NCBI GenBank assembly: GCA_903922735.1
Contig: CAIXUZ010000081.1
Coordinates: forward strand, 1 to 47,428
DNA from: an uncultured Verrucomicrobia subdivision 3 bacterium
GTDB taxonomy: Bacteria; Verrucomicrobiota; Verrucomicrobiia; Limisphaerales; UBA11358
DNA length: 47,428 bases
Direction of reading: 5' to 3'
A program made the position numbers and the translations under genes. Below are positions 1-9,578 of the stretch, in pieces. Below the pieces are notes generated by a model. It had not been told where the DNA came from, made no database searches, and saw only the letters and a list, made by a program, of their open reading frames with translations. Position 1 is the stretch's first letter, and every line of letters starts with the position of its first letter.

Positions 1-21
1 ACCATGACCCGAGAAAATCAA

Positions 22-118
22 AGCTCCGTAGGAGCGACATCGCTTGGTAGGGACGGCGCGCTGCGCCGTCCGGTCATCGCAGCGCGATGACCTCGGAATA
101 TGCCGCTCCTACGGAGCT
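22..118. repeat. Three-hairpin palindromic repeat element
   Basis: Outer arms at 22-40 and 100-118 are inverted copies of one another (18 of 19 bases). Inside them lie two further perfect palindromes back to back: 51-71 (9-bp arms around GCT) and 72-92 (9-bp arms around AGC). The unit therefore folds into a cruciform with an outer stem and two inner hairpins. A degraded relative may lie at about 150-175. The layout fits a non-autonomous REP/MITE-like element; there is no gene inside it. Confidence 0.8.
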
Positions 119-337
119 GATGATGTTGGCGGATGGCTGGCTACAAAGATTCCGCACCTACGGCGCTGGCTCCGGTCGGACTTTCGGTTTGTTTGGATGA
201 ATGTCCGGCCAAGGCCGTGCTGGTTTTGCCACGGACGCGGGAACAGCAAAACCCTCTCCGTGGGGAGAGGGTTTGGGTGAGGGAGGTCGTGAAGCTATTT
301 CACCTTTTCGACGACGAGCATTTCGATGGGGTCGAAA
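119..337. other. Gene-free left edge with a CCCTCTCC-type repeat
   Basis: No convincing gene is seen from position 1 to 337. The plus-strand open frames here run through repeat DNA and lack any family signature. The segment 252-286 holds a copy of the dispersed CCCTCTCC/GGGGAGAGGG repeat followed by a GGGTGAGGG tail. The same family recurs at 12076-12106 and, as an inverted pair, at 39747-39896. Confidence 0.6.
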
Positions 338-700
338 CTAGGAGACTGGCTCATGTCTTGGTAAAAATAGGAGCACAATCGAAACGAGAGCAAAAACAAC
401 ACAAATGCCGTCGAACACAGACAAAACCATTCCTTGAAAAATCTGAACAATTGACAAAAGCAAAAGCAGCATCGCAAACAAACCAATAAATATACGCGCC
501 CACCGTGCGCCACGAATCAGGAAGCAACTCGCCACAACCGCGAATGAGGACACGAGGCAGCAAAGAATCGCCACATAGAAATTCGTTTGCGGTCTAAAAG
601 TTGGAACGCGGACGACTTGTGATAAAAACCAAACAAGCTTAGTGGTGTTATAACCGCAATACATCAGCCAAAGGATGCCTAGAATACGATGCGTTTTCAT
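338..700 (-). CDS. Small four-helix membrane protein downstream of the ECF sigma factor
   Basis: A 120-residue protein starting MKTHRILGILW. It is very hydrophobic, with about four predicted membrane segments (roughly residues 5-22, 30-50, 58-82 and 92-114) and a short charged tail. I chose the ATG at 700 because it falls one base after the stop codon of the upstream sigma-factor gene; the longer open frame would run back inside that gene. This tight spacing suggests co-transcription and translational coupling. The DNA is clearly AT-richer than the neighbouring genes, as is the 3' half of the sigma-factor gene. I do not recognise the family. A partner or regulator of the tethered sigma factor is a reasonable guess from position only. 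Confidence 0.6.
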   Translation of the reverse strand: MKTHRILGILWLMYCGYNTTKLVWFLSQVVRVPTFRPQTNFYVAILCCLVSSFAVVASCFLIRGARWARIFIGLFAMLLLLLSIVQIFQGMVLSVFDGICVVFALVSIVLLFLPRHEPVS

Positions 701-701
701 T

Positions 702-1949
702 TTAGTTAACTGGCGGTTTGTTGAGGATTGTAGCCAACCGAGTCGCTTCTTGAAAAGAAAAGCCACCAGATACTTGTCCATTGCCAGAGGTAATCTCCGC
801 CCAAATGTTTGGTGCGCTGATAATTCTGCCATCAATTATGATTGCCAAACGCCGACCAATATTTTCACGGGTAATTTTGGCAAATTGCTTCTTCCCTCTT
901 GGTGTCAGCGTAAAATCAACAATAATGTCAATCGGTTGTCCAATATACGCATTAGTGGAAATTGAAGCCGAGGCAATCGCCGTTTGATCAAGCAGAACTG
1001 TCTTCTGCACATGGAGGTTTTCTTGAAACACTTTGCCGGAATTTATGTTCGTAATTGAAACCGTTTTGTCTTCGGAATCAACGGACGAAGTATTAAATAC
1101 CCTGCGAATCTGAAAAACAGAAGAAGTTGAACCCGTGTATTTGTCAGCTTGGTATTCCGATACGGCTATTGTAGTCACGACTCCGATTGTCACAACGGTT
1201 GCGCCAGAATAAACCGCTAATTTGTATTTCACCCATGTCATTAGTTTTAAAGTTCCGTTAACAAGGGAAGTAATGGCGGTCGTTGCAGCCGCACCTTTGG
1301 CAGCAATCAGGACAACTTTGGCAGCCAACGCAGTTGGCGCCAGCATCACCGCGTTGGTGGTGACGGTGCCGGCAATGGCCTGGGCGGTGTGGGTGACGCC
1401 CTGCTTGGCAAAGGCGGCGCGCAGTTTCTCCAGCGCGCGCTGCACCCGCTTCTGCACCGCGCCCTCGGCCAGCCCCAGCGCGGCCGCCGTCTCGGCATTC
1501 GTCCGCCTCTCAAAGAACCGCAGCACCAGCACGGTGCGGTCGGTCTCGCCCAGTTTGCCCATGGCGTCGTCCAGCAGCGGCGCAATCTCCCGCCACACGG
1601 CGGCGTCGGCCCGGTTCTCTTGGGATTCCATATAGGCTTGGTGGTCGCGGAGCTGGCGGCGGGTCTCGGCTTTCAGCGCGTTGGCCGCCGTGAGCCGCGC
1701 CGTCTGGTAAAGCCAGCCGCCCAAGGCGACGTGGCGTCGCGGCCCATCCTTGGAGAGGCGGCCCGCCTTGCGGGCGAGGATGAGAAAGACGGCCTGCGTG
1801 ATCTCCCCGGCCTGCGCTTCATTGCCCGCGTAACGCTGCGCGGCGGAGTGGACGAGATTGATATACCGCGCGACGAGCCGGGCAAAAGCCGCCTCGCTCG
1901 CGGTGCGGGCGTAGTCGGCCAGGAGTTCGTGGTCGGTCGGTTCGCTCAT
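702..1949 (-). CDS. ECF sigma factor fused to a transmembrane segment and SecD-like head domain
   Basis: A 415-residue protein. Residues about 10-95 form sigma region 2 and about 125-182 region 4, with a helix-turn-helix around AAALGLAEGAVQKRVQRALE. After an alanine-rich linker there is one membrane span (about 244-262), then an extracytoplasmic part. Residues about 312-411 resemble the P1 head subdomain of SecD: the stretch ENIGRRLAIIIDGRIISAP, then a Gly-rich loop and a C-terminal helix. The sigma part would be cytoplasmic and anchored, with the head in the periplasm, so the protein could act as a one-piece sensor and transcription factor. The head-encoding half is AT-richer than the sigma half, suggesting a mosaic origin. 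Similar fusions are, as I recall, known in Verrucomicrobiota. The target regulon is unknown. Confidence 0.85.
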   Translation of the reverse strand: MSEPTDHELLADYARTASEAAFARLVARYINLVHSAAQRYAGNEAQAGEITQAVFLILARKAGRLSKDGPRRHVALGGWLYQTARLTAANALKAETRRQLRDHQAYMESQENRADAAVWREIAPLLDDAMGKLGETDRTVLVLRFFERRTNAETAAALGLAEGAVQKRVQRALEKLRAAFAKQGVTHTAQAIAGTVTTNAVMLAPTALAAKVVLIAAKGAAATTAITSLVNGTLKLMTWVKYKLAVYSGATVVTIGVVTTIAVSEYQADKYTGSTSSVFQIRRVFNTSSVDSEDKTVSITNINSGKVFQENLHVQKTVLLDQTAIASASISTNAYIGQPIDIIVDFTLTPRGKKQFAKITRENIGRRLAIIIDGRIISAPNIWAEITSGNGQVSGGFSFQEATRLATILNKPPVN

Positions 1950-2010
1950 CTACCCATATAATGTCCGCCAAACGGAAATTCAGACATTTATTTTGAATTA
2001 TTTTTGGAGG

Positions 2011-2134
2011 CAACCGCCAAGGCGCCAAGAGCGCCAAGTCGGACCGATAAATCTTGAGCGGTCGCGCGAAGGGCGCGAAGGCGGCGAAGGAAAGGCTTTT
2101 TCCCTTTCGTTTTTCTCCGCGTCCTTCGCGCGAC
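2011..2134. repeat. Two adjacent dispersed-type repeats, one a long hairpin
   Basis: Positions 2011-2038 hold a degenerate direct repeat built on CGCCAAG units. Positions 2061-2093 and 2104-2134 form a long imperfect inverted repeat whose outer arms GTCGCGCGAAGG match exactly. It sits between the start of the sigma-factor gene and the end of the beta-helix gene, both on the minus strand, and could also act as a transcription barrier. No U-tract makes it a typical intrinsic terminator. Confidence 0.65.
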
Positions 2135-2159
2135 CACGGGCAATGCCGCCAGGCTTGGC

Positions 2160-4847
2160 TCAAAGCCCCGTGGCGGGCATTTCCCGGGCGCCTTTGGCTT
2201 CGACGATGGGCCAGGTGGCGCGCAGTTCATCCCGATAGGGGCCGATTTTTTCGACGGGAATCGCCTTGAAGCCAAGTTTGAACGCCGGCGAGCCGGGCTT
2301 TAGCCGATAGTCATCTTTGGCGGCGTCCACGAAGAGCGGATCGGCCACCGCCGAGTGAACATCGTTGCCGGCGGCTTGCCAGGAACTCCAGCCATCGAGC
2401 TGGACGGCTTCCCGCAATGAAAGGTCGTCGATCCAGATGGTGCCGGCCGGCTGGCGGACATCGAGGCGTATCCGGAAGGATTTCATCTGTTCCTTGTAGT
2501 CGGCATCGCCCGGGGCGGGGAATTTGAAGGTGACTTCGTATTCCTTCCAATCGGTGCCGGCGGCGGCGGCCGTTTCCTTGCTCCAGAAAAAGGCCTTGTC
2601 CTGGTAGCTCTGGACCAGCAGCGAGCATTTCGTATTGGGTTCGGCGGCTTTGATGCGGGCGGTGAGCCGGTAAGCCTGCCCCGGCTTGCCCGGGATGTCG
2701 GCGCTGACAAAATTGGGCCAGAGCTGGTTGTGCTTGGCGTCGGAGCTGGTGCCGCGCCCGTCGAGGCGGAGCGATTGGGCGCCGGAGAATTTCACGGCCG
2801 GGTCGAGGGCCGCTTTGGAATCATTGGGGCGGACCTGCCAGTGCCAGTCTTTGGGCGCGCCTTTTTCATCGGCCAGCTCGAAGCCGGGGTTGGGGGCCAG
2901 ATTGGGGCCGGTGGCGCTTTTGGCTTTTTGCAGGCCGGTATCCAGCGGCAGATTCGCATGCCAGACCAGATTGGAATCAAACCGGTTGTGGTCAAACGAG
3001 AGGTTGCGATAGGCGTAGAGTTTCGCTTTCGGATTTTCGTAATAGGTGAGGTTGTGCGTCAGGACATTGCCGGACATGATGGTGTTGTCGGGGAGCACCG
3101 CCTGGGTGGGATGCAATTTCATGTTGCGCATGGATTGCCACGCGGGCTGGTCGGCGACGGATTCGTAGCCTTTGATCATCGTGGGCAGATGCGTCACCCA
3201 CATCCGGTTGCTGCGCGTCCAACCACTGTATTCAATCTGCTGCAGTCCGCCTTCGATGAAGACGTTGTTGTCGATGAAATTGTCGCGGCCGTTGTGGAGG
3301 TGGATGGAGGCGCGCGAACAGCGGGCCACGATGTTGCCGATCACGTCCACGCCGCCGGTGTTGTCGTCCAGATAAACGCCCCAGGCAAACGTCGGGGTTT
3401 CCCGGTTGGCCTTGTCGCTGTGGCCGTAGCCGGTCATGTCGTGGAGATAATTGTAGCGAATCACGGAGCCGCGCGAGCCGATCCAGTCGCGCCCGCCGGT
3501 GTAGATGGCGCCGGTGTCATCGGTTTCAAGGTTCGTGTTGCGGATGTGGTTGTATTCCATGACGAGGTTGTTGCCGGCAAACTGGATGCCCATGCGCGGG
3601 CCGTCATGGATGAGATTGTGCGAGGCGCGGTTGCCGCAGCCAGTGAGACTGATGCCGACCCCCTGCTTGTGGTAAACGCCGATGTGGTGGATGTAATTGT
3701 TGTCGGCGTAGTTTTCGGCCGGCACAAGTTTGATGCGGTCGCCGCCGTTGAGGCCGATGCCACAGTTGCCGATATCATGGATATCGCAGCCGACGACGCC
3801 GTTCCGGTAGCCACCACCGACACTCACACCGCTCCCGCCGTAATCGCCCAGATTACGGATGGTGCTTGCGGCGATCAGGCAGTTGGTGGTGTTCCGGAGC
3901 GTGATCGCGGTGCCTTCGCAACACTCAAACGTGAAGCCGCGAAACGTGACGTCCCTGGTGCCGGAGCCGATATCGAGGATGGTGCGCAGCGTCGGCGCGT
4001 AGAGCGGTTTCCCGGCCAGCGGCGACGGCGGCCAGAAGTAAAGCGTCCAGTCTTTCTTGTCCAGATACCATTCGCCCGGCGCATCGAGTTCCTCGAAAAG
4101 ATTCTGCACATAGTAACGGTCAAACGGGCGGATGGGATAAGTGCAATCCTTGGCGAGGGTGATGGTGTTGGCGGCGGCGTTGATGGACTGGATCCGGACG
4201 ATGTTATTCCACCAGTTGTAACGGGGATAGATGAAGACTTCGCCCTCATCCGGGTGCGCCCAGGGGTGGACATCGCTCGGCTTGAACTTGAGCGTGTGTT
4301 TGTTTTCGTCGGGAATATCCTTATACATGGGCAACGATTTGCCATCGACATAAGCCCAGCCGCCGCCATAAGGATTTTTTTGGTCCATGTTGGGATAGCG
4401 CGCGAGTTGCTGGCGCTGGCCGTCGAAGAATAGCTGGCGGAAATAAACCCCGCTGATGCCGGGCGCCTTGAGAATGTTACCTTTATAAGGGGTAAAACCG
4501 GTGATCTGGCGGCCGCCGATCACGACCGGCTGCTCGTTCTGGTAGGCGCGCCAGAGGGTGCCGGAATCTTTCGCCTCGAGCACCAGGGTCTGTTTGAGTT
4601 CGTAGAGACCGCCGCGGACAAAAATGGTTTTGGCCCCGGACAATTTGCGCGCGGCATCGCGCGCGGCGTCGAGGGTCTGGAGCGGTTTATCTTTGGTGCC
4701 AGGATTGTCATTGCGTCCATCCGGGGCCACAAACAGGTCGGCGGCGCGGATGGCCGGGAGCGGCCCCAGCAGGAACAGGAGAGCGAGACAAACCGGCATC
4801 AGCGCGACCTGGCGGATGCATTTATAGCGGGCAATCAAATGATTCAT
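2160..4847 (-). CDS. Secreted right-handed parallel beta-helix protein with inserted CBM-like domain
   Basis: About 895 residues. The N terminus has a hydrophobic signal sequence ending near AIRA. Then comes the opening typical of secreted beta-helix glycan enzymes (LFVAPDGRNDNPGT...QTLDAARDAAR) and a long beta-helix with many Asn/Gly turns to about residue 640. Residues about 646-812 look like a CenC/CBM4_9-type jelly roll (starts NLAPNPGFEL, ends WIDDLSL). The tail (VADPLFVDAAKDDYRLKPGSPAFKLGF) is the usual C-terminal cap of these proteins, so the CBM-like domain seems inserted before the cap. The likely role is binding or cleaving a polysaccharide outside the cytoplasm; GH141- or lyase-like activity cannot be decided. 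I chose the ATG at 4847; a GTG at 4874 is possible. A TATAAT at 4903-4898 could be its -10 box. Confidence 0.8.
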   Translation of the reverse strand: MNHLIARYKCIRQVALMPVCLALLFLLGPLPAIRAADLFVAPDGRNDNPGTKDKPLQTLDAARDAARKLSGAKTIFVRGGLYELKQTLVLEAKDSGTLWRAYQNEQPVVIGGRQITGFTPYKGNILKAPGISGVYFRQLFFDGQRQQLARYPNMDQKNPYGGGWAYVDGKSLPMYKDIPDENKHTLKFKPSDVHPWAHPDEGEVFIYPRYNWWNNIVRIQSINAAANTITLAKDCTYPIRPFDRYYVQNLFEELDAPGEWYLDKKDWTLYFWPPSPLAGKPLYAPTLRTILDIGSGTRDVTFRGFTFECCEGTAITLRNTTNCLIAASTIRNLGDYGGSGVSVGGGYRNGVVGCDIHDIGNCGIGLNGGDRIKLVPAENYADNNYIHHIGVYHKQGVGISLTGCGNRASHNLIHDGPRMGIQFAGNNLVMEYNHIRNTNLETDDTGAIYTGGRDWIGSRGSVIRYNYLHDMTGYGHSDKANRETPTFAWGVYLDDNTGGVDVIGNIVARCSRASIHLHNGRDNFIDNNVFIEGGLQQIEYSGWTRSNRMWVTHLPTMIKGYESVADQPAWQSMRNMKLHPTQAVLPDNTIMSGNVLTHNLTYYENPKAKLYAYRNLSFDHNRFDSNLVWHANLPLDTGLQKAKSATGPNLAPNPGFELADEKGAPKDWHWQVRPNDSKAALDPAVKFSGAQSLRLDGRGTSSDAKHNQLWPNFVSADIPGKPGQAYRLTARIKAAEPNTKCSLLVQSYQDKAFFWSKETAAAAGTDWKEYEVTFKFPAPGDADYKEQMKSFRIRLDVRQPAGTIWIDDLSLREAVQLDGWSSWQAAGNDVHSAVADPLFVDAAKDDYRLKPGSPAFKLGFKAIPVEKIGPYRDELRATWPIVEAKGAREMPATGL

Positions 4848-5560
<713 letters not shown>

Positions 5561-6691
5561 TCACTGACCTGGGGGGAGGACAGAACGGAACCCACCGCCG
5601 TCGTAGCTGACGGTCGGGCCGCCGTAGTAGCGAGACGCCGTCCGGCAGGAGAACGCGACGTCGTACCAACTGCCGCCCCGAAGCACCCGGTTGGAGCCTG
5701 ACGCGGCATCACGCGGATCCGTCTGCGAAGCGCTCCCGTAACCGTCATACCCATCCCAACACCATTGCCAGACATTTCCCGTCATGTCGTAAAGCCCATA
5801 TCCGTTCGGTGCAAACGAGCCAACCGGGCTCGTGTAGGGCTCAGATTCGGTGTTATAGTTGGTGTTGTAGCCACTGTAAAAATTCAAATCATACGCATAG
5901 CTTGAAGGTTGAGCATAGTAGTTCGCCCGACTTTCAGTGATGGTGCTGCCATACGGAAACCGCTGCCCGCTGGTTCCTCCCCGCGCCGCCTTCTCCCATT
6001 CCGCTTCCGTTGGCAATCGATAACCCGAGTTCCAGTTCACGCAACCAATGGTCAAATCGGGTTGGCCACTTTTGTAGATCATCGCCCGGCTATCGCTCGT
6101 ATAATACGCCGGCGTTTTCCCTTCCATCTCGCTCCGCGCGTTGCACCACTTTACACTATCATACCAATCCACATTCATCACGGGATAATCCGGCCCCTTG
6201 CTGTAACCATCATAAACCGAGCCGGGATTATCAAAATTATATCCGTGGTTAGTCGCCCAATGATAGACCTGCGACCACAGCGACTCCGTGACATCATTCT
6301 TGTCCATGTAAAACGCCGAAACGTTGACGTTGTGCAAGGGTAGCGCAGAACTATCACCATCCAGATTGTCGCCCATCGTGAAACTGCCGGCGGGAATGAG
6401 CGCCATGCCGGAAGGCGGGTTGGGATCAAAGACCCGATTGGTGTTTACGCCATTGGTAACGGGAACTTGAACATAATCGACCCAATTACCCACGCCGCTC
6501 AAAGTAGTTGCAGTTTGCACGGTAAAAGTGGCGTTAGTCGGAGTGTTGGTCCACTGCAACATGCCATCTTGCCTGAAGGCGGTTATTTTTGTCGGCACCG
6601 GCCCAGCCACCCGGAAAAAACGCGCGTCTTGCGCAGGAGATGTCAAAATAAACGCAAGGACACTGGAAAGCGCCAAACTGAATGTTTTCAT
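5561..6691 (-). CDS. Secreted formylglycine-generating-enzyme-fold (SUMF1-like) protein
   Basis: 376 residues from the ATG at 6691, chosen because it gives a standard signal peptide (MKTFSLALSSVLAFILTSPAQ); the longer open frame runs back into a dead transposase on the other strand. Residues about 20-90 form a short beta-rich region. From about 93 on there is the FGE-sulfatase fold: GMALIPAGSFTMGD, DVTESLW, PVMNVDWYDSVKWCNA, GYRLPTEAEWEKAARGG, NVWQWCWDGY, VLRGGSWYD and the end GGGFRSVLPPGQ. I do not see the cysteine pair of true formylglycine generators, and no sulfatase is nearby, so a sulfatase-maturing role is doubtful. Such secreted SUMF1-fold proteins are often numerous in Verrucomicrobiota and may bind or modify other surface proteins. 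Confidence 0.85.
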   Translation of the reverse strand: MKTFSLALSSVLAFILTSPAQDARFFRVAGPVPTKITAFRQDGMLQWTNTPTNATFTVQTATTLSGVGNWVDYVQVPVTNGVNTNRVFDPNPPSGMALIPAGSFTMGDNLDGDSSALPLHNVNVSAFYMDKNDVTESLWSQVYHWATNHGYNFDNPGSVYDGYSKGPDYPVMNVDWYDSVKWCNARSEMEGKTPAYYTSDSRAMIYKSGQPDLTIGCVNWNSGYRLPTEAEWEKAARGGTSGQRFPYGSTITESRANYYAQPSSYAYDLNFYSGYNTNYNTESEPYTSPVGSFAPNGYGLYDMTGNVWQWCWDGYDGYGSASQTDPRDAASGSNRVLRGGSWYDVAFSCRTASRYYGGPTVSYDGGGFRSVLPPGQ

Positions 6692-6859
6692 GGCTGGTAA
6701 ATGGTTGCTTCTGCGACGTTTGTAATGGGTAAAAAGGTTGAGCACAAGGGGAAAACGGGGTGAAATCGGGCATGATTCCCGAAAAAGTATTTCAACAAAT
6801 ATGGGCGTTGGGCGAAGCTTGGCGGGTGGCACGTATGGATTACAAAGAACAGCGGGCTG

Positions 6860-7225
6860 ATCCGGGTGGAAGAGACGGATAACTTGGCACGCCAGCAACT
6901 GGAACACAGCAGTTGTTTGGGGCGGATAAATCCGGAAACCTGGACGACCAAGGAAGGCGAACGCTGGACCCAATTGAAGGACAAACCGCTGGTCAGAGCT
7001 TGGCGTATACGATGCGCTTGGAACTACACAAAAGGCGTATGCGGCAACCACTGTCGGGCAGGTCCGGGTCTGTTTTGAAGCTTGGCGGCGCTGGGTGCGA
7101 ACCGAGGCGGAAGCACTGACCTCAGGATTGCTGGCCCCGATGCGGCAAGCGGCCGACATGATCGAACGCCATTGGGAAGGGATCTTGGCACACTGCCGAG
7201 ACGCCGCTACGGGGATAGCGCGCAT
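6860..7225 (+). pseudogene. Remnant of an ISL3-family transposase
   Basis: The C-terminal part of an ISL3-type DDE transposase can be rebuilt across three frames: WTTKEGERWTQLKDKPLV, then QSLAYTMRLELHK, then AYAATTVGQVRVCFEAWRRW and MIERHWEGILAH. The frame changes fall near 6995 and 7031-7035 (an AAAA run). The usual glycine-rich end after the HWEGILAH motif is missing or scrambled, and nothing of the N-terminal part is found upstream. No terminal repeats were found. It lies between two secreted-protein genes and is not functional. Confidence 0.75.
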
Positions 7226-7296
7226 TCAAGGTTGCTACCGAACAAAGCGAAGTGACTTTCACTTGACGCAAACTGCTTGGACTTTACGCTGCAGGC

Positions 7297-9384
7297 ATGA
7301 CCAAACTTCATGTTGATCTGGCGGCCTTGTGCCTGGGTCTGGCCAGCACTCTCGCGGCCGCGGCCCCAAGTGATGCTCTCGTGGGCGGCTGGCGGTTTGA
7401 CGGTGGTGATGGCAAAACCGTCCGGGATCAATCTCCCCGAAACAATTCCGGGGTTATCGAAAATGGCGTGCTGTGCAAAGAGAAGAACACCACGGTTTTG
7501 GAATTGGACGGCTGGGGCAGCCATGTTTTGATCCGCGAAACCAAGCCTTTTGGTTTTAACAACCAGCTTACCGCCACCCTCTGGGTCAAGGCCGCGGAAC
7601 TGCGAAACAACACCCCGCTCTTCGGGCAACCGCACACCAACGATAGCTGGACCACGCCCATGTTCGGCATGTATGCCTCGGACGGGCGGGTGATTTTCGG
7701 GCTGTGGGGTGATAAGGGGAGCAGCAAAGCATTGGTGGAGACCACCCGAGAATTTCCACTCGATACCTGGACTTTCCTGGTCGGCACCTATGACGGAACC
7801 ACCACCCGGCTGTTTATCAACGGTGTGCTCAACAGCGAAAAACCGCACACCGGACGTATCTTCAACAATGGCCAACCACTGATTTTGGGCAAGGGCCTGG
7901 GCGACACCAAACCCCCGTTCAAAGGGCGGATTGGAGAATTGCGCCTTTATGCCCGCAGCTTTACCGCCGAGGAAGTCCGCGCGCTATTTGAACAGACCAA
8001 AACGGCCTATGATCTTTCCGGCCCGTCGATGCCGGCGGCGGCGCGGTTCAAAGACGGAACGGTGCTGGTTGAGACACACGGCAACAGTCCTGAGTCCAGC
8101 AAACCTTGGCGGGCTAATCCCACCAGGCTGTTGGAATTGCTGGATGGCTACCAGCCGGCGGGCGCAACGGTGAAGACTGATTCCTACGGCGGTCGCACAG
8201 ACCGGCCGCGTGAGCAAGCCACCGGCTTTTTCCACACCACCAAAATCGACGGTCGGCACTGGCTGATTGACCCCGCTGGTCACCGTTATTTTAACCTGGC
8301 CATCAACACCGTGCGCGAACCCAAAAACAGCGCCGCCAATTACGGTTCTTCGGAGCAATGGGCGGAAGCCGTCACCGGCCAGCTTCGCAACACCGGGTTC
8401 AACGGGTTGGGCAATGGCTCTTCCACGAAGCTGCAAGCGGTCAAATCCCCGCTGGCCTGGGTGCTGCGCAAGGATTTCATGTTCGCATTCGCCCGGGAAA
8501 AGAAACTCACCCAGCCTGCCTCTGGCACCCAAGGTTTTACGGGCCTGTGCATGCCGATATTCCATCCCGATTTTGAGGCGTTTTGCGACCGGTTCGGCCA
8601 GGATCTGGCCAAGACGGCCAATGATCCCAACCTACTGGGCATCATGACCGACAATGAAATCCAGTGCAGCCCGCATCTTTTGGATCGTTATCTGGCGCTG
8701 GACGTCTCGAATCCCGACCTCAAGCCGAATCACGACGCGGCGGCGGCGTGGCTGAAGGCGCGGCGCGGCTCAGCGAATCCCGAGGCGGCCACCCTGCGCG
8801 ACCGGTACGAGTTCATCGCCTATACTTTTGAGCGCTATTACCGGATTGTGACCAAGGCCATCCGAAAATACGATACACACCATCTCTATCTTGGTTCCCG
8901 GCTGAATTACCATGAAGGCGAATTCGACAATCCCTGGCTCTGGAAAGCCATGGCCCCGTATCATGATGTGGTCTCGATAAACTACTACGGGTATTGGGGA
9001 CCGCAGGCGAAACAGCTTGCCGAGTGGGAAGCCTGGGCGGGCAAGCCGATCATTTTCACGGAATGGTATGCGAAGGCCATGGATGTTCCGGGTCTGGCCA
9101 ATACCCACGGCGCCGGCTGGCTGGTGCACACGCAGGAAGATCGCGCCCGTTATTACCAACAATTTGCCCTCAATGCGTTCGAGCTAAAGAATGTGGTGGG
9201 CTTCCACTTTTTCAAGTATCTGGATGACCCCAAGGAATCCGTGGCTTTGGATGCCGCCGGCGGGGCGAACAAAGGGATGTTCGATTTGGAAGGCCGGCCG
9301 CATCTGCCCCTGCTGGACCGCGCCCGGGCGGTCAACCGGGAGGCTTATTCACTCATCGAATTCTTTGATGCGAGAAGTCGGTAA
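7297..9384 (+). CDS. Secreted LamG plus agarase-like (clan GH-A) glycoside hydrolase
   Basis: 695 residues. A signal peptide (to about AAAA, residue 23) is followed by a LamG/concanavalin-like domain (about 28-235; LVGGWRFDGGDG to GRIGELRLYARSFTAEEVRALF). Residues about 270-690 form a TIM-barrel hydrolase similar to GH50-type agarases: DGRHWLIDPAGHRYFNLAIN, LLGIMTDNEIQ with the likely acid/base Glu454, and KPIIFTEWYAK with the likely nucleophile Glu589. Both catalytic glutamates sit where clan GH-A enzymes have them. It would cleave a galactan or related polysaccharide outside the cytoplasm; the real substrate is unknown. It is followed after about 195 bases by the GH127-like gene on the same strand. 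Confidence 0.85.
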   Translation: MTKLHVDLAALCLGLASTLAAAAPSDALVGGWRFDGGDGKTVRDQSPRNNSGVIENGVLCKEKNTTVLELDGWGSHVLIRETKPFGFNNQLTATLWVKAAELRNNTPLFGQPHTNDSWTTPMFGMYASDGRVIFGLWGDKGSSKALVETTREFPLDTWTFLVGTYDGTTTRLFINGVLNSEKPHTGRIFNNGQPLILGKGLGDTKPPFKGRIGELRLYARSFTAEEVRALFEQTKTAYDLSGPSMPAAARFKDGTVLVETHGNSPESSKPWRANPTRLLELLDGYQPAGATVKTDSYGGRTDRPREQATGFFHTTKIDGRHWLIDPAGHRYFNLAINTVREPKNSAANYGSSEQWAEAVTGQLRNTGFNGLGNGSSTKLQAVKSPLAWVLRKDFMFAFAREKKLTQPASGTQGFTGLCMPIFHPDFEAFCDRFGQDLAKTANDPNLLGIMTDNEIQCSPHLLDRYLALDVSNPDLKPNHDAAAAWLKARRGSANPEAATLRDRYEFIAYTFERYYRIVTKAIRKYDTHHLYLGSRLNYHEGEFDNPWLWKAMAPYHDVVSINYYGYWGPQAKQLAEWEAWAGKPIIFTEWYAKAMDVPGLANTHGAGWLVHTQEDRARYYQQFALNAFELKNVVGFHFFKYLDDPKESVALDAAGGANKGMFDLEGRPHLPLLDRARAVNREAYSLIEFFDARSR

Positions 9385-9578
9385 GAGTCGGCTTGAAAAT
9401 TCCGAGGAGTGCGGTTTTCATTCTGCAAGCCGGAGGCGGGTGCTCTAAAAAAGGGCTTGCATACCGGTGGTGAGGGAAGAGAATCTTGGGAAATACCCGC
9501 ACTGGTCATGGACAAGAGCTCCATGGAAAATCCACATTAATTAAAATCCACCCGCATTATGCAACCCGAGCAAAAATT

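Noticed and set aside
133..489. Plus-strand open frame of 118 codons at the left edge
   Set aside because: It runs through repeat DNA and then opposite the hydrophobic protein at 338-700; it has no family features or start signal.
2730..4433. 567-codon plus-strand frame opposite the beta-helix gene
   Set aside because: Its Val/Asp/Gly/Ala-rich translation is the usual antisense shadow of GC-rich coding DNA; the minus-strand protein has clear domains.
6692..7225. N-terminal extension of the SUMF1-like protein to 7225
   Set aside because: The extension is the antisense of the transposase remnant and has no protein-like features, while the ATG at 6691 begins a normal signal peptide.
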